Assembly: GCF_902859625.1 (NCBI RefSeq)
Contig: NZ_CADIJX010000009.1
Location: 85,674-149,673 of the forward strand
Length of the DNA: 64,000 bases
Source: Achromobacter pestifer
GTDB lineage: Bacteria; Pseudomonadota; Gammaproteobacteria; Burkholderiales; Burkholderiaceae_B
Direction: 5' to 3'
This document shows, piece by piece, positions 16,566 to 25,270 of the stretch; positions within the stretch are counted from its first letter, which is position 1, and the number at the start of each line of letters is the position of its first letter. A program made the translations under genes and the position numbers. The notes beneath the pieces are model-generated. The model ran no database searches. It saw nothing but the letters and a program-made list of their open reading frames with translations, and was not told the origin of the DNA.

Positions 16566-17441
16566 ATGGATACCTATGATCAGCCCCGTTCGCAGGCCTC
16601 GCCCATAGACCTGTGCGCCGCAATCGACGCGGCCGTCACTGCGGCTCATGGCGGCGCAGCCATCCTGCAATCCTACGCGCACCACCGAGCGGATCTCGTG
16701 ATCGACCGCAAGGCGCGCAACGATCTCGTGTCGCAGGCTGACCGCGAGGCCGAAGCCGTCATTATCCAGGAACTACAGGCCCGCACGCCCGCGTTCGGCA
16801 TCGTGGCCGAAGAGACCGGCGGCAAGCCCCAGGGCAAGGCCACCTGGTACATCGACCCGCTGGACGGCACCACCAATTTCCTGCACGACATCCCGCACTA
16901 CGCCGTGTCGATCGCGCTGATCGCTCATGCGGGCACCGCCATTTCGGCCAGCGAGACCATGACGGAAGACACGCCGGTCATCGGCGTGGTGTACGACCCC
17001 TGCCGTGAAGAACTGTTCACCGCGGTCTACGGCATCGGCGCGTGGTTGAACGGCCGCCGCATCAAGTGTTCGCGCACGCAGACGATTGAAGACTCCGTGC
17101 TGGCAACGGGGTTCCCGTTTCGAGACTTTTCTTTCGCCAGTCAATACATGCCCATGCTGAACGACGCCATCAAGCGCGCGCGCGGCGTGCGCCGCATGGG
17201 CGCGGCTGCGCTGGACTTGGCGTGGACGGCTTGCGGCCGCTACGACGGTTATTGGGAAATGGGCCTGGCGCCGTGGGACGTAGCCGCCGGCACGTTGATC
17301 CTGCGCGAAGCGGGTGGCGCTTGTTCAGACATGCACAAGCTGGATCCGTGGCCAATTGGCGGGCGCGTCGTAGCGGGCAACCCCGCCATCGAACGCGCCC
17401 TGCACGAGATGATCGCGCCCCATCTGGACGCGCCCGGTTGA
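16566..17441 (+). CDS. Inositol monophosphatase-family phosphatase
   Basis: Mg2+-dependent sugar-phosphate phosphatase of 291 residues. The metal-binding motifs are clear: Glu82-Glu83 in 'VAEETGG', IDPLDGTTNF at 96-105, and WDVAAG at 237-242. The family includes SuhB (inositol-1-phosphatase), CysQ and histidinol phosphatases. An insert after 'HAGTAISASETMTEDTP' makes it a little longer than E. coli SuhB (267), and it lacks a neighbouring pathway, so the natural substrate is uncertain. It converges on fadD with seven bases between stops. Confidence 0.9.
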   Translation: MDTYDQPRSQASPIDLCAAIDAAVTAAHGGAAILQSYAHHRADLVIDRKARNDLVSQADREAEAVIIQELQARTPAFGIVAEETGGKPQGKATWYIDPLDGTTNFLHDIPHYAVSIALIAHAGTAISASETMTEDTPVIGVVYDPCREELFTAVYGIGAWLNGRRIKCSRTQTIEDSVLATGFPFRDFSFASQYMPMLNDAIKRARGVRRMGAAALDLAWTACGRYDGYWEMGLAPWDVAAGTLILREAGGACSDMHKLDPWPIGGRVVAGNPAIERALHEMIAPHLDAPG

Positions 17442-17448
17442 ATCGAGC

Positions 17449-19152
17449 CTAGGCTGTCGTCGTGCCTGTCGGCACGGCGGCCGGCGCATCAGGCCGCAGC
17501 TCGCGGCGCAAGATCTTGCCCACGTTGCTCTTGGGCAATTCATCGCGGAACTCCACGAAGCGCGGACGTTTGTAGCCCGTCAGTTTTTCGCGGCACCAAT
17601 CCTGCACTTGCGCCTCGGTCAATGATGGATCGCTCTTCACCACGAATACCTTGACGGCTTCGCCCGAGTGTTCGTCCGGCACCCCGATGGCCGCGCACTC
17701 CAGCACGCCCGGCAGTTCCGCCACCACCGCCTCGACCTCGTTCGGATAGACCTTGAATCCCGACACCGCGATCATGTCCTTCTTGCGGTCCACGATGCGC
17801 GTATAGCCCTGTTCATCCATGATGCCAATGTCGCCCGTGCGGAAGAATCCGTCGGCCGTCATGGACTGCCGCGTTTCCTCTGGCTTCTGCCAATACCCCA
17901 GCATGACCTGCGGCCCGCGGATGCCCACTTCCCCGCGCTCCCCCAACGGCACTTCGTGACCGGCGTCATCAAGAATCGCGACGTCGGTGGACGGCAGCGG
18001 CAGGCCGATGGAACCTGAATAGGCCGTGGCATTGGTGGGGTTCGCCGTGGCGACGGGCGACGTCTCCGACAAGCCATAGCCTTCGATCAACGGCCTGCCG
18101 GTGATCTTCAGCCAACGTTCGGCCACGGGCTGTTGCACGGCCATGCCGCCGCCCAGCGTCAACCGCAAGGCAGAGAAATCCAGCTTCGCGAAATCCGGAT
18201 TGTGCGCCAGCGCGTTAAACAGCGTATTGACGCCCGGAAACACATTGATCGGCACCTTGCGCCACGCATTGATCAACGAAGGCTGATCGCGCGGGTTGAT
18301 GATGAGCACATTGCGCATGCCCGCGTACATGCCATACAAGCCGCACAGCATCATGGCGAACACGTGATACAGCGGCAGCGCGCTGATGATGGTGATCTGG
18401 GAGCCCGACAGGTCATGCAGCGCGGGCTGCGCCACGGCTTCCGTCTGCAACACGTTGGCCGTCAAGTTGCCGTGCGACAGCATGGCGCCCTTGGGCACGC
18501 CGGTCGTGCCGCCGGTGTATTGCAGCACCGCCACGTCGTCCATGCTCAGCACGGGCGGCGTGAACGGCGCGCGCGCGCCAGCCTCCAACACCTTCGACAG
18601 CGGATGCGCGTCATCAATCCGCCACGCCGGCACGATCTTCTTGATATGGCGGGCGGCGAAATTGATGATCGGCGCTTTCAGGCCGCCGAGCAGATCTCCC
18701 GGGCCGGTCACGACGATATGCTTGAGTTGCCCGCGATTCTTCACGGCCTGCAAGGTGTGCGCGAAGTTTTCAAGGATCAGAATGACCGACGCGCCGCTGT
18801 CCTGCAATTGGCGTTCAAGCTCGTCGGCCATATACAGTGGATTCACATTCACCACGACAAAGCCGGCGCGCAGCGTACCCAGCATGCCCACCAGATACGC
18901 CGGCACGTTGGGCATCATCAGCGCCACCCGGGCGCCTTTGGGCAAGCCCAGGCTTTGCAACCATCCCGCGAACGCGCGCGCATGCTGGTCCAGCTGCGCA
19001 TAGGTAATGTCACTGCCCATGGCCGTGCAGGCGATGCGCGAGGCGTATTGTTTGCAGGCCCGGTCCAGCAAGTCGGCCAGTGAGGAATAACCCTCAGTGG
19101 AGATCTCCGCCGGAACCCCCTGCGGGTAATGGGCAAGCCACGGACGCTTCAT
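17449..19152 (-). CDS. fadD: Long-chain fatty-acid-CoA ligase
   Basis: AMP-forming acyl-CoA synthetase of 567 residues that activates fatty acids for beta-oxidation. The nucleotide-binding loop YTGGTTGVPKG is at 212-222. The adenylate motif 'YGLSETSP' and the 'GWFRTGDI'-type motif (here GFFRTGDI) follow, with 'DRKKDMI' and the C-terminal catalytic Lys in 'LPKSNVGKILRREL'. The frame opens at 19248, but the ATG at 19152 has GGAG nine bases upstream and starts the usual FadD N-terminus. It is divergent from the M20 gene over 76 bases. Confidence 0.94.
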   Translation of the reverse strand: MKRPWLAHYPQGVPAEISTEGYSSLADLLDRACKQYASRIACTAMGSDITYAQLDQHARAFAGWLQSLGLPKGARVALMMPNVPAYLVGMLGTLRAGFVVVNVNPLYMADELERQLQDSGASVILILENFAHTLQAVKNRGQLKHIVVTGPGDLLGGLKAPIINFAARHIKKIVPAWRIDDAHPLSKVLEAGARAPFTPPVLSMDDVAVLQYTGGTTGVPKGAMLSHGNLTANVLQTEAVAQPALHDLSGSQITIISALPLYHVFAMMLCGLYGMYAGMRNVLIINPRDQPSLINAWRKVPINVFPGVNTLFNALAHNPDFAKLDFSALRLTLGGGMAVQQPVAERWLKITGRPLIEGYGLSETSPVATANPTNATAYSGSIGLPLPSTDVAILDDAGHEVPLGERGEVGIRGPQVMLGYWQKPEETRQSMTADGFFRTGDIGIMDEQGYTRIVDRKKDMIAVSGFKVYPNEVEAVVAELPGVLECAAIGVPDEHSGEAVKVFVVKSDPSLTEAQVQDWCREKLTGYKRPRFVEFRDELPKSNVGKILRRELRPDAPAAVPTGTTTA

Positions 19153-19228
19153 GGTAGTTGTCTCCATTAAATAGATTTTTGATTGATGATAACCTTGTTG
19201 CGTTCCCTTATTCCGCCTGACTTCCCCC

Positions 19229-20425
19229 ATGAAACTGCTCGAACCCATCGTCGCCTGGCATCACGATATCTCCAAGATCCGCCGTGACATTCACGCGCAT
19301 CCCGAATTGGCCTTCGAGGAATTCCGCACCGCCGACGTCGTGGCGTCCAAGCTCGAAGAGTGGGGCATTGAAATCGACCGCGGCCTGGGCGGCACCGGCG
19401 TGGTCGGCATCATCCGCGGCAACCAGCCCGGCGATCGCGCCGTGGGCCTGCGCGCCGACATGGATGCGCTGCCCATGCAAGAGGTCAACACGTTCGCGCA
19501 CGCCAGCCAGAACGAAGGCAAGATGCACGCCTGCGGCCATGACGGCCACACCGCCATGCTGCTGGCCGCCGCGCAATACCTGTCGCAGCACCGCGATTAC
19601 GCCGGCACCGTTTATGTGATTTTCCAGCCCGCTGAAGAAGGCGGCGGTGGCGCCAAGCGCATGATCGACGACGGCCTGTTCAAGCGCTTCCCGATGGAAG
19701 CCGTATTCGGCATGCACAACTGGCCCGGCATGAAGCCCGGTCAATTCGGCCTGACGCCCGGCCCCATCATGGCGTCCAGCAACGAATTCTCGATCGTCGT
19801 CAAAGGCAAGGGCACGCATGCCGGCATGCCTAATCTGGGCATCGATCCGGTCATGGCCGCGGTGCAGTTGGCGCAATCATTGCAGACCATCATCACGCGC
19901 AACCGCAATCCGCTGGATGCCGCGGTGCTCAGCATCACGCAGATCCACGCTGGCAGCGCCGACAACGTGGTGCCCAACCACGCCGAACTGCGCGGCACGG
20001 TGCGCACCTTCACGCTGGACGTGCTGGACCTGATCGAACGCCGTATGGAAGAGATCACGCGCCACACCTGCGCAGCCATGGATTGCGAAGTGGACTTCAC
20101 CTTCCAGCGCAACTATCCGCCCACCATCAACCACGCCGAAGAAGCCGCGTTCTGTGCCGACGTGCTGCGCGACATCGTGGGCGACGCCAACGTCAACGAT
20201 CACGTGCAACCCACCATGGGCGCGGAAGACTTCGCGTTCATGCTGCAAGAACTGCCCGGCTGCTACGTCTGGATCGGCAATGGCACGGGCGACCACCGCG
20301 ACAGCGGCCATGGCCTGGGCCCGTGCATGCTGCACAACGGCAGCTATGACTTCAATGACGAACTGCTGCCGCTGGGCGGCACGTACTGGGTCCAACTGGC
20401 ACTGAAGCGTCTGGCCAAAGCCTGA
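19229..20425 (+). CDS. M20-family metal-dependent amidohydrolase (hippurate hydrolase-like)
   Basis: Cytoplasmic amidohydrolase of 398 residues. The metal ligands appear in RADMDALP (about 75-82), HACGHDGHTAM (100-110), 'QPAEEGGGGAKRMI' and the C-terminal 'MGAEDFAFM'. The Cys in HACGHDGH marks the M20D branch (IAA-amino acid hydrolases, hippurate hydrolases, N-acetyl-L,L-diaminopimelate deacetylases). The substrate is not evident. A paralogue with the same motifs lies at 59491-60684. It ends four bases from the convergent LysR gene. Confidence 0.9.
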   Translation: MKLLEPIVAWHHDISKIRRDIHAHPELAFEEFRTADVVASKLEEWGIEIDRGLGGTGVVGIIRGNQPGDRAVGLRADMDALPMQEVNTFAHASQNEGKMHACGHDGHTAMLLAAAQYLSQHRDYAGTVYVIFQPAEEGGGGAKRMIDDGLFKRFPMEAVFGMHNWPGMKPGQFGLTPGPIMASSNEFSIVVKGKGTHAGMPNLGIDPVMAAVQLAQSLQTIITRNRNPLDAAVLSITQIHAGSADNVVPNHAELRGTVRTFTLDVLDLIERRMEEITRHTCAAMDCEVDFTFQRNYPPTINHAEEAAFCADVLRDIVGDANVNDHVQPTMGAEDFAFMLQELPGCYVWIGNGTGDHRDSGHGLGPCMLHNGSYDFNDELLPLGGTYWVQLALKRLAKA

Positions 20426-20428
20426 CGC

Positions 20429-21322
20429 TTAACCGCCGTCCGCCGCCCCGACCGCCAGGCACATAGCCAGGAAGCGGCCGGTGGCGCGGGCAGCGGCATC
20501 CGCATGCGGCACCAGGATGCTCAGGGTGCGCGTCAGCGGTTTGGGCAACAAGCGCAAGGCCGCCAACGCCCCGTCCTCATGCCGCATCGACATGACGGAC
20601 ACAAACCCCACCCCCAAGCCGGCGCGCACGGCCTGCTTCACGCCTTCGACGCCCGCCAGCTCCAGCCCCACCGACGGCGCCAGCCCTGCATCCGCGAACG
20701 CGCGCTCCACCAGCCGGCGCACGCCCGATCCGGGTTCACGCATGACCAGCGCGGACGCGGCCAGATCACGCAAGGTCACCGCCCCTTTGCCCGCCAGCGC
20801 ATGATCCGCGCGCACGATCGCCACCACTTCGTCCTGCCGCCAGGCATGCACTGCGGTGTCGGCCGGCAACCCGGCGGGCACGTCGCCTTCGATGAAAGCC
20901 AGGTCCAGCGCAGGCAACCGTTCAACGATTTCCCGCGTATTGCCGTCCGACAGGTGCAGGCTGACCGCCGGAAAGGCATGGCGAAAATCCGCCACCAGAC
21001 GCGGCAATAGATAGCTGGCGGGCGTGGTGCTGGCCCCCAGGCGCAACGCGCCGGTCTCCAGCCCTCGCCAGGATTCGCGCACGGCCTGCGCCTGGCGGTA
21101 GACCTGGCGCAACTGCCGCGCTTGTTCGGCCAAGCGATCGCCGGCGTCGGTCAATGCGATGCCATGGCCGCTGCGGCGGTACAGCGGTTCGCCGAACCAT
21201 TCCTGCAACATGCGCAGCTGGCCGGAGACGGCAGGCTGGGACAGATGCAGCAGTTGCGCGGCGCGGCTGATGTTGCCGGTATCGGCAACGCAGGCAAAGG
21301 TCAGCAACTGGTCCGGGGTCAT
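20429..21322 (-). CDS. LysR-family regulator beside the YeiH exporter
   Basis: Regulator of 297 residues. The winged helix-turn-helix covers residues ~1-60 ('FACVADTGNISRAAQLLHLSQPAVSGQLRMLQ' in parts) and the effector domain follows from ~90. It is divergent from the YeiH-family gene, the same pairing as yeiE-yeiH in enterobacteria, so it probably controls that exporter. A 17-base perfect palindrome lies 11 bases before its start codon, well placed for autoregulation. Confidence 0.9.
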   Translation of the reverse strand: MTPDQLLTFACVADTGNISRAAQLLHLSQPAVSGQLRMLQEWFGEPLYRRSGHGIALTDAGDRLAEQARQLRQVYRQAQAVRESWRGLETGALRLGASTTPASYLLPRLVADFRHAFPAVSLHLSDGNTREIVERLPALDLAFIEGDVPAGLPADTAVHAWRQDEVVAIVRADHALAGKGAVTLRDLAASALVMREPGSGVRRLVERAFADAGLAPSVGLELAGVEGVKQAVRAGLGVGFVSVMSMRHEDGALAALRLLPKPLTRTLSILVPHADAAARATGRFLAMCLAVGAADGG

Positions 21323-21333
21323 GGCAGCCTAAT

Positions 21334-21350
21334 TATCAGAATTTCTGATA
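21334..21350. promoter_or_regulatory. Palindromic candidate operator for the LysR/YeiH pair
   Basis: Perfect palindrome with arms TATCAGAA and TTCTGATA around one T, in the 115-base divergent region and close to the LysR start. Size and position suit a LysR recognition site; binding is inferred. Confidence 0.5.
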
Positions 21351-21437
21351 TTACATATCGAAAATAAAGATTTTTCAAATAGTATGCCGACGCCTAATAT
21401 TTCGTGAAGTTATTTAGATATGCCCAAAGGGCCAGTC

Positions 21438-22541
21438 ATGAGCACTTCTTCCAGCACCACCGCCCCCCTCCCCGCCTCTGCCGTGCAGGCATCGGCCCCG
21501 TCAGCCGCCGCGCCATCAGCCACCGCCACGCCCTGGCGTGACAAGCTCAACGGGGTGCTGTTCGTCGGCCTGATGGCGGCCGCCGTGATGCAGCTGGCCG
21601 ACCTGCCCTACATTCGCCAACTGGGCTTTTCGCCGCTGGTGGTGGGTATTGTCTGTGGGATGCTTTACGGCAACTTCCTGCGCGGCACGATGCCGGCCGA
21701 TTGGGGGGTGGGCGTGAATTTCACCGCGCGTCGGCTGCTTCGCATCGCCGTCGCCTTCTACGGCCTGAACATCAGCATCCAGCAAATCGCGGCAGTGGGC
21801 CTGCCCGGGCTGGCCGTGTCGGTCGCAGTGGTGCTCGGCACCTTGGTGATCGGCACCGTGGTCGGGCAACGCATGCTGGGCCTGGACCGCGACACGGCCA
21901 TGCTGACCGCCGCGGGCAGCGCGATCTGCGGCGCGGCCGCCGTGCTGGCGTTCGAGCCCACCTTGCGCGCCGCTCCGCACAAGAGCGCCGTCGCCGTCGC
22001 CACCGTGGTGCTGTTCGGCACCCTGTCCATGTTCCTGTACCCCATCCTCTACCACGCGGGCTGGCTCAATTTCGATACCCAGGCGCTTGGCATCTATATT
22101 GGCGGCACCATCCATGAAGTGGCACAGGTCGTCGGCGCCGCCAGCAATATCGACCCCGCCACCACCGAAGTCGCCACCATCGTCAAGATGACCCGCGTCG
22201 CCCTGCTGGTGCCTGTCCTGCTGGTCCTGGGCATGTACCTGCGCAGCGCCGCCAGCCAGGCCGGCGGCCAGGCCAAGGGCGCCAAGCTTCCGATCCCCTG
22301 GTTCGCGGTCGGCTTCCTGGTGCTGGCCATCATCAATTCTTTGAATATCATCCCCGCCGATGCCATTGCGGCCATCCGCCGCCTGGACGTCTTCGCCTTG
22401 ACCATGGCCATGACGGCGCTGGGCATCGAAACCCGCTTCGCCCAGATCAAGAAAGCCGGCCCCCGCGTGATGGCCCTGGGCCTGATCCTGTACGCCTGGC
22501 TGTTGGTTGGCGGCTACGGTATCGTGAAGTTGGCGACCTGA
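21438..22541 (+). CDS. YeiH/YadS-type putative sulfate exporter (UPF0324 family)
   Basis: Inner-membrane protein of 367 residues with about ten hydrophobic helices. After an Ala/Ser/Thr-rich N-terminal tail of ~30 residues come the family segments 'LGFSPLVVGIVCGMLYGN' in parts, 'VAFYGLNISIQQI', 'TAAGSAICGAAAVLAFEP' in parts and 'GIYIGGTIHEVAQVVGAA' in parts. The family is annotated as sulfate exporters, but transport is proven for few members. The frame also has an ATG at 21420; ATG 21438 is preferred because AAAGGG lies six bases before it. It is divergent from a LysR gene. Confidence 0.85.
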   Translation: MSTSSSTTAPLPASAVQASAPSAAAPSATATPWRDKLNGVLFVGLMAAAVMQLADLPYIRQLGFSPLVVGIVCGMLYGNFLRGTMPADWGVGVNFTARRLLRIAVAFYGLNISIQQIAAVGLPGLAVSVAVVLGTLVIGTVVGQRMLGLDRDTAMLTAAGSAICGAAAVLAFEPTLRAAPHKSAVAVATVVLFGTLSMFLYPILYHAGWLNFDTQALGIYIGGTIHEVAQVVGAASNIDPATTEVATIVKMTRVALLVPVLLVLGMYLRSAASQAGGQAKGAKLPIPWFAVGFLVLAIINSLNIIPADAIAAIRRLDVFALTMAMTALGIETRFAQIKKAGPRVMALGLILYAWLLVGGYGIVKLAT

Positions 22542-22547
22542 TCTTCC

Positions 22548-22576
22548 GGCCGCCGCGCCAAAGCACCGCGGCGGCC
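22548..22576 (+). terminator. GC-rich hairpin after the YeiH-family gene
   Basis: Perfect 10-base arms GGCCGCCGCG/CGCGGCGGCC with a 9-base loop start six bases after the stop codon and are followed by TCTTCC. The T-run is poor, so termination may be partial. Confidence 0.6.
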
Positions 22577-22646
22577 TCTTCCACGCACGCCGAGGTCACG
22601 TTTTTCCTGCATAATCGGCTGGTTCCCTTGCATTGGAGTCGGCCGC

Positions 22647-23057
22647 ATGACCTCCAGCACCAAAACCCCGTTTACGACTTTGCCCGCCCATCGCGACGCG
22701 GTATTGCGCGTCATGCCGATGCCGGCGGATGCGAATATCCACGGGGATGTTTTTGGCGGCTGGATCATGGCCCAGGTGGATATCGCCGGATCGATTCCCG
22801 CTGCGCGACGCGCCGCCGGCCGGGTCGCCACCGTCGCGGTCAACGCCTTCCAGTTCAAAGAGCCCGTGTTCGTGGGCGACCTGCTCAGCTTCTACGCATC
22901 CATCTCCAAGACCGGCACCACGTCAATCACGGTGTCGGTCGAGGTCTATGCCGAGCGCCAGCGCCTGGACGCCGAAGTCGTCAAGGTCACCGAGGCCACG
23001 CTGACCTACGTCGCCACCGATGAAGCGCGGCGCAGCCGCCCCCTCCCCACTCTTTGA
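22647..23057 (+). CDS. YciA-type acyl-CoA thioesterase
   Basis: Hot-dog fold thioesterase of 136 residues that hydrolyses acyl-CoA. The diagnostic 'MPADANIHGDVFGGWIMAQVD' in parts holds the catalytic Asp and the HGDxFGGW motif of the YciA/acyl-CoA thioester hydrolase family. 'FQFKEPVFVGDLLSFYASI' in parts forms the second half of the active site. The mgtE gene follows after only ten bases, so the two may be cotranscribed, although no functional link is known. Confidence 0.9.
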   Translation: MTSSTKTPFTTLPAHRDAVLRVMPMPADANIHGDVFGGWIMAQVDIAGSIPAARRAAGRVATVAVNAFQFKEPVFVGDLLSFYASISKTGTTSITVSVEVYAERQRLDAEVVKVTEATLTYVATDEARRSRPLPTL

Positions 23058-23067
23058 GCCGTAACGC

Positions 23068-24540
23068 ATGACGCAGTCCGCCGCCGCGCAGAAACCGCCC
23101 GCGACGCCCCGCCGCCTCGACCCGGAAGACGCCCAGACCGCCTTGGCCGAAGTCCAGGAACGCCTGCGCCGCCAGCAATTGGTTGCCGACCTGGTGCATC
23201 GCCAGGAAGAAGGCGACGCCAAGGCCACGCTGGTCGAAGACCTGGTGCACCGCCAGCACGAAGCTGAACTCAAGACCTTGCTGGACGGCCTGCATCCGGC
23301 CGACATCGCCTTCATCCTGGAGTCGCTGCCCAAGGACGAACGCCAGGCCATCTGGAAACTGGTCAGCCCCGAGCACGACGCGGACGTGCTGCTGGAAGTG
23401 GAAGACTGGGTGCGGGAATCGCTGATCGAAGCGATGGACCGCCAGGACCTGGTCGCCGCCACCGGCAACATGGACGCCGACGAGCTGGCCGACCTGGCGC
23501 CCGACCTGCCACCCGACGTGGTGGCCGAAGTGCAAAAGGGCCTGACCGAAGAAGAACGCGCGCAACTGCTGGAGGCCATGGGCTATCCGGAAGACAGCGT
23601 GGGCGCCATCATGGACTTCGAGATGGTCCGCGTGCGCGAAGACGTCACGCTGGAAGTGGTGCTGCGCTATCTGCGCCGCCTGCACGAACTGCCTGACCAC
23701 ACTGACCAGATCTTCGTGGTGGACCGCCAGGACAAGCTGCAAGGCATCCTGCCGCTGTCGCGCCTGTTGGTCAGCGAACCCGAGACCGAAGTGCGCGCCG
23801 TCATGAATTCGGACTTTCTGGCGCTGAACCCGCTGGACTCCGATGCCGACGCCGCCGGCGCATTTGAACGCTACGATCTGGTGTCCGCCCCCGTCATGGA
23901 CGACCAGGGCCGCCTGATCGGTCGCGTCACGATCGCCGACGTGGTTGACGTGATGCGCGAAGACTCCCAGGAACAAGCGCTGTCGCGCGCCGGTCTGCAA
24001 GAAGAAGACATCTTCGCGCCGGTCAGCACCGCCCTGCGCAACCGTGCCCCCTGGCTGCTGCTCAACCTCTGTACCGCCGCCACCGCTTCTTTCGTGGCAT
24101 CCCAGTTTGAAGGCACGGTCAGCCAGATCGTGATTCTGGCTTTCCTGATGTCGATCGTCGCCGGCATTGGCGGCAACTCCGGCAATCAGACCATGACGCT
24201 GATCATCCGGGCGCTGGCCATGGGCCGGATCACCGGGCGCAACCTGTGGCAACTGGTCAAGCGTGAGCTGTTCGTGACCTTGCTGGTGGGTTTGTGCGGC
24301 AGTCTGGTCGCCGCTCTGTTCGCCTGGGTGATCTCGCATTCGCTCTCGATCGCGCTGGTCATGATGGCGGCGATGATCTGCAATATGCTGGTTGGCGCGT
24401 CGGTCGGCGTGCTGGTGCCGATGGTGCGTGCCCGCTTCGGCAAGGACCCCGCGATGGGTTCTTCCGTGCTGCTGACATTCGCCACCGACTCGCTGGGATT
24501 CTTCATCTTCCTGGGCCTGGCAACGTTCTTCCTGCTGTAG
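23068..24540 (+). CDS. mgtE: Magnesium transporter MgtE
   Basis: Inner-membrane Mg2+ channel of 490 residues. Domains run in the usual order: cytosolic N domain of helical repeats (~40-160, 'LHPADIAFILESLP' and 'LAPDLPPDVVAEVQ'), two CBS domains (~170-300, including 'DQIFVVDRQDKLQGILPLSRLL' in parts), a plug helix, and five transmembrane helices from ~330. The pore motif 'GGNSGNQTMTLIIRALA' and the final 'FATDSLGFFIFLGLA' are both present. MgtE gates itself by sensing internal Mg2+ through the N and CBS domains. No Mg2+ riboswitch is seen in the short upstream gap. Confidence 0.96.
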   Translation: MTQSAAAQKPPATPRRLDPEDAQTALAEVQERLRRQQLVADLVHRQEEGDAKATLVEDLVHRQHEAELKTLLDGLHPADIAFILESLPKDERQAIWKLVSPEHDADVLLEVEDWVRESLIEAMDRQDLVAATGNMDADELADLAPDLPPDVVAEVQKGLTEEERAQLLEAMGYPEDSVGAIMDFEMVRVREDVTLEVVLRYLRRLHELPDHTDQIFVVDRQDKLQGILPLSRLLVSEPETEVRAVMNSDFLALNPLDSDADAAGAFERYDLVSAPVMDDQGRLIGRVTIADVVDVMREDSQEQALSRAGLQEEDIFAPVSTALRNRAPWLLLNLCTAATASFVASQFEGTVSQIVILAFLMSIVAGIGGNSGNQTMTLIIRALAMGRITGRNLWQLVKRELFVTLLVGLCGSLVAALFAWVISHSLSIALVMMAAMICNMLVGASVGVLVPMVRARFGKDPAMGSSVLLTFATDSLGFFIFLGLATFFLL

Positions 24541-24645
24541 CCTGCCTGCAACAGACACTTTTTTTCTTATTTTCCCACCCGCCTGTCTCACGGGGCAGAC
24601 AAGGGAAAACGGCGTTTCATGACAGCGAAGTGACAGGGAAAATAC

Positions 24646-24669
24646 CCATGACTCCATGTAAAGTCATGG
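24646..24669. promoter_or_regulatory. Inverted repeat in the pagP leader
   Basis: Perfect 8-base arms CCATGACT and AGTCATGG are separated by 8 bases and end 30 bases before the pagP start. Related TGACA/CATGAC words occur just upstream, which suggests a cluster of binding sites for a two-component regulator, but I cannot assign one. Confidence 0.4.
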
Positions 24670-24699
24670 AATTGTCATCTTTCCCCCTTAGTTCCTGCA

Positions 24700-25254
24700 A
24701 TGATCGCCAGACTTCGGGCAGCGCTCTTATTCCTGCTGCTCTCGACTTTCGCCGCCACCGCCCAAGCCTGTGAAGATTTGCCCTCCTGGGCACAATCGGC
24801 CTGCAACCGCCTGGACCAGATCTGGACCGAAGGCGGCAATGACCTCTACGTTTCCGGCTACGCCTGGCACAACCGTGCCGCGTACAGCAGCGAGAAAATC
24901 AACAGCTTCAACGAACTCGCCTGGGGTGGCGGCTATGGCCGCAGCATCTACGACGAAGACGGCGACTGGCAGGGCCTGTATGGCATGGCCTTCCTGGACT
25001 CGCACAGCAAGGTCCAACCCATCGCGGGTTATGGCTTTCTGAAAATCGGGCAGGTCAGCGAGAACTTCCGGTTGGGCGCGGGTTACACCGTCTTCCTCAC
25101 GGCACGTCACGACATCATGAGCTACGTGCCGTTCCCCGGCATCCTGCCGCTGGTGGGCGCGGGCTACAAGGACGCCATGCTGTACGCGACCTATATCCCC
25201 GGAAAATCAGGTACGGGCAACGTGCTGTTCGTTTTCGGCCGCTGGCACTTCTAG
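24700..25254 (+). CDS. pagP: Lipid A palmitoyltransferase PagP
   Basis: Outer-membrane beta-barrel enzyme of 184 residues that moves a palmitate from a phospholipid to lipid A. A signal peptide (MIARLRAALLFLLLSTFAATAQA, in two parts) precedes the mature barrel. The catalytic residues are seen as His57 (YAWHNR), Asp100 and Ser101 (FLDSHSK), matching H33/D76/S77 of the E. coli enzyme. The last residue is Phe, as usual for outer-membrane barrels (FVFGRWHF). The gene looks intact. It may be under environmental control, as pagP is in Bordetella. Confidence 0.95.
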   Translation: MIARLRAALLFLLLSTFAATAQACEDLPSWAQSACNRLDQIWTEGGNDLYVSGYAWHNRAAYSSEKINSFNELAWGGGYGRSIYDEDGDWQGLYGMAFLDSHSKVQPIAGYGFLKIGQVSENFRLGAGYTVFLTARHDIMSYVPFPGILPLVGAGYKDAMLYATYIPGKSGTGNVLFVFGRWHF

Positions 25255-25270
25255 GCGCAAGCGCCGGGCC

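Noticed and set aside
22987..24657. A 556-codon minus-strand frame over mgtE, and similar long frames opposite the TPP enzyme, murD and ftsI
   Set aside because: Each lies over a clear gene, has no domain, and is rich in His, Gln and Arg from reading GC-rich codons backwards.
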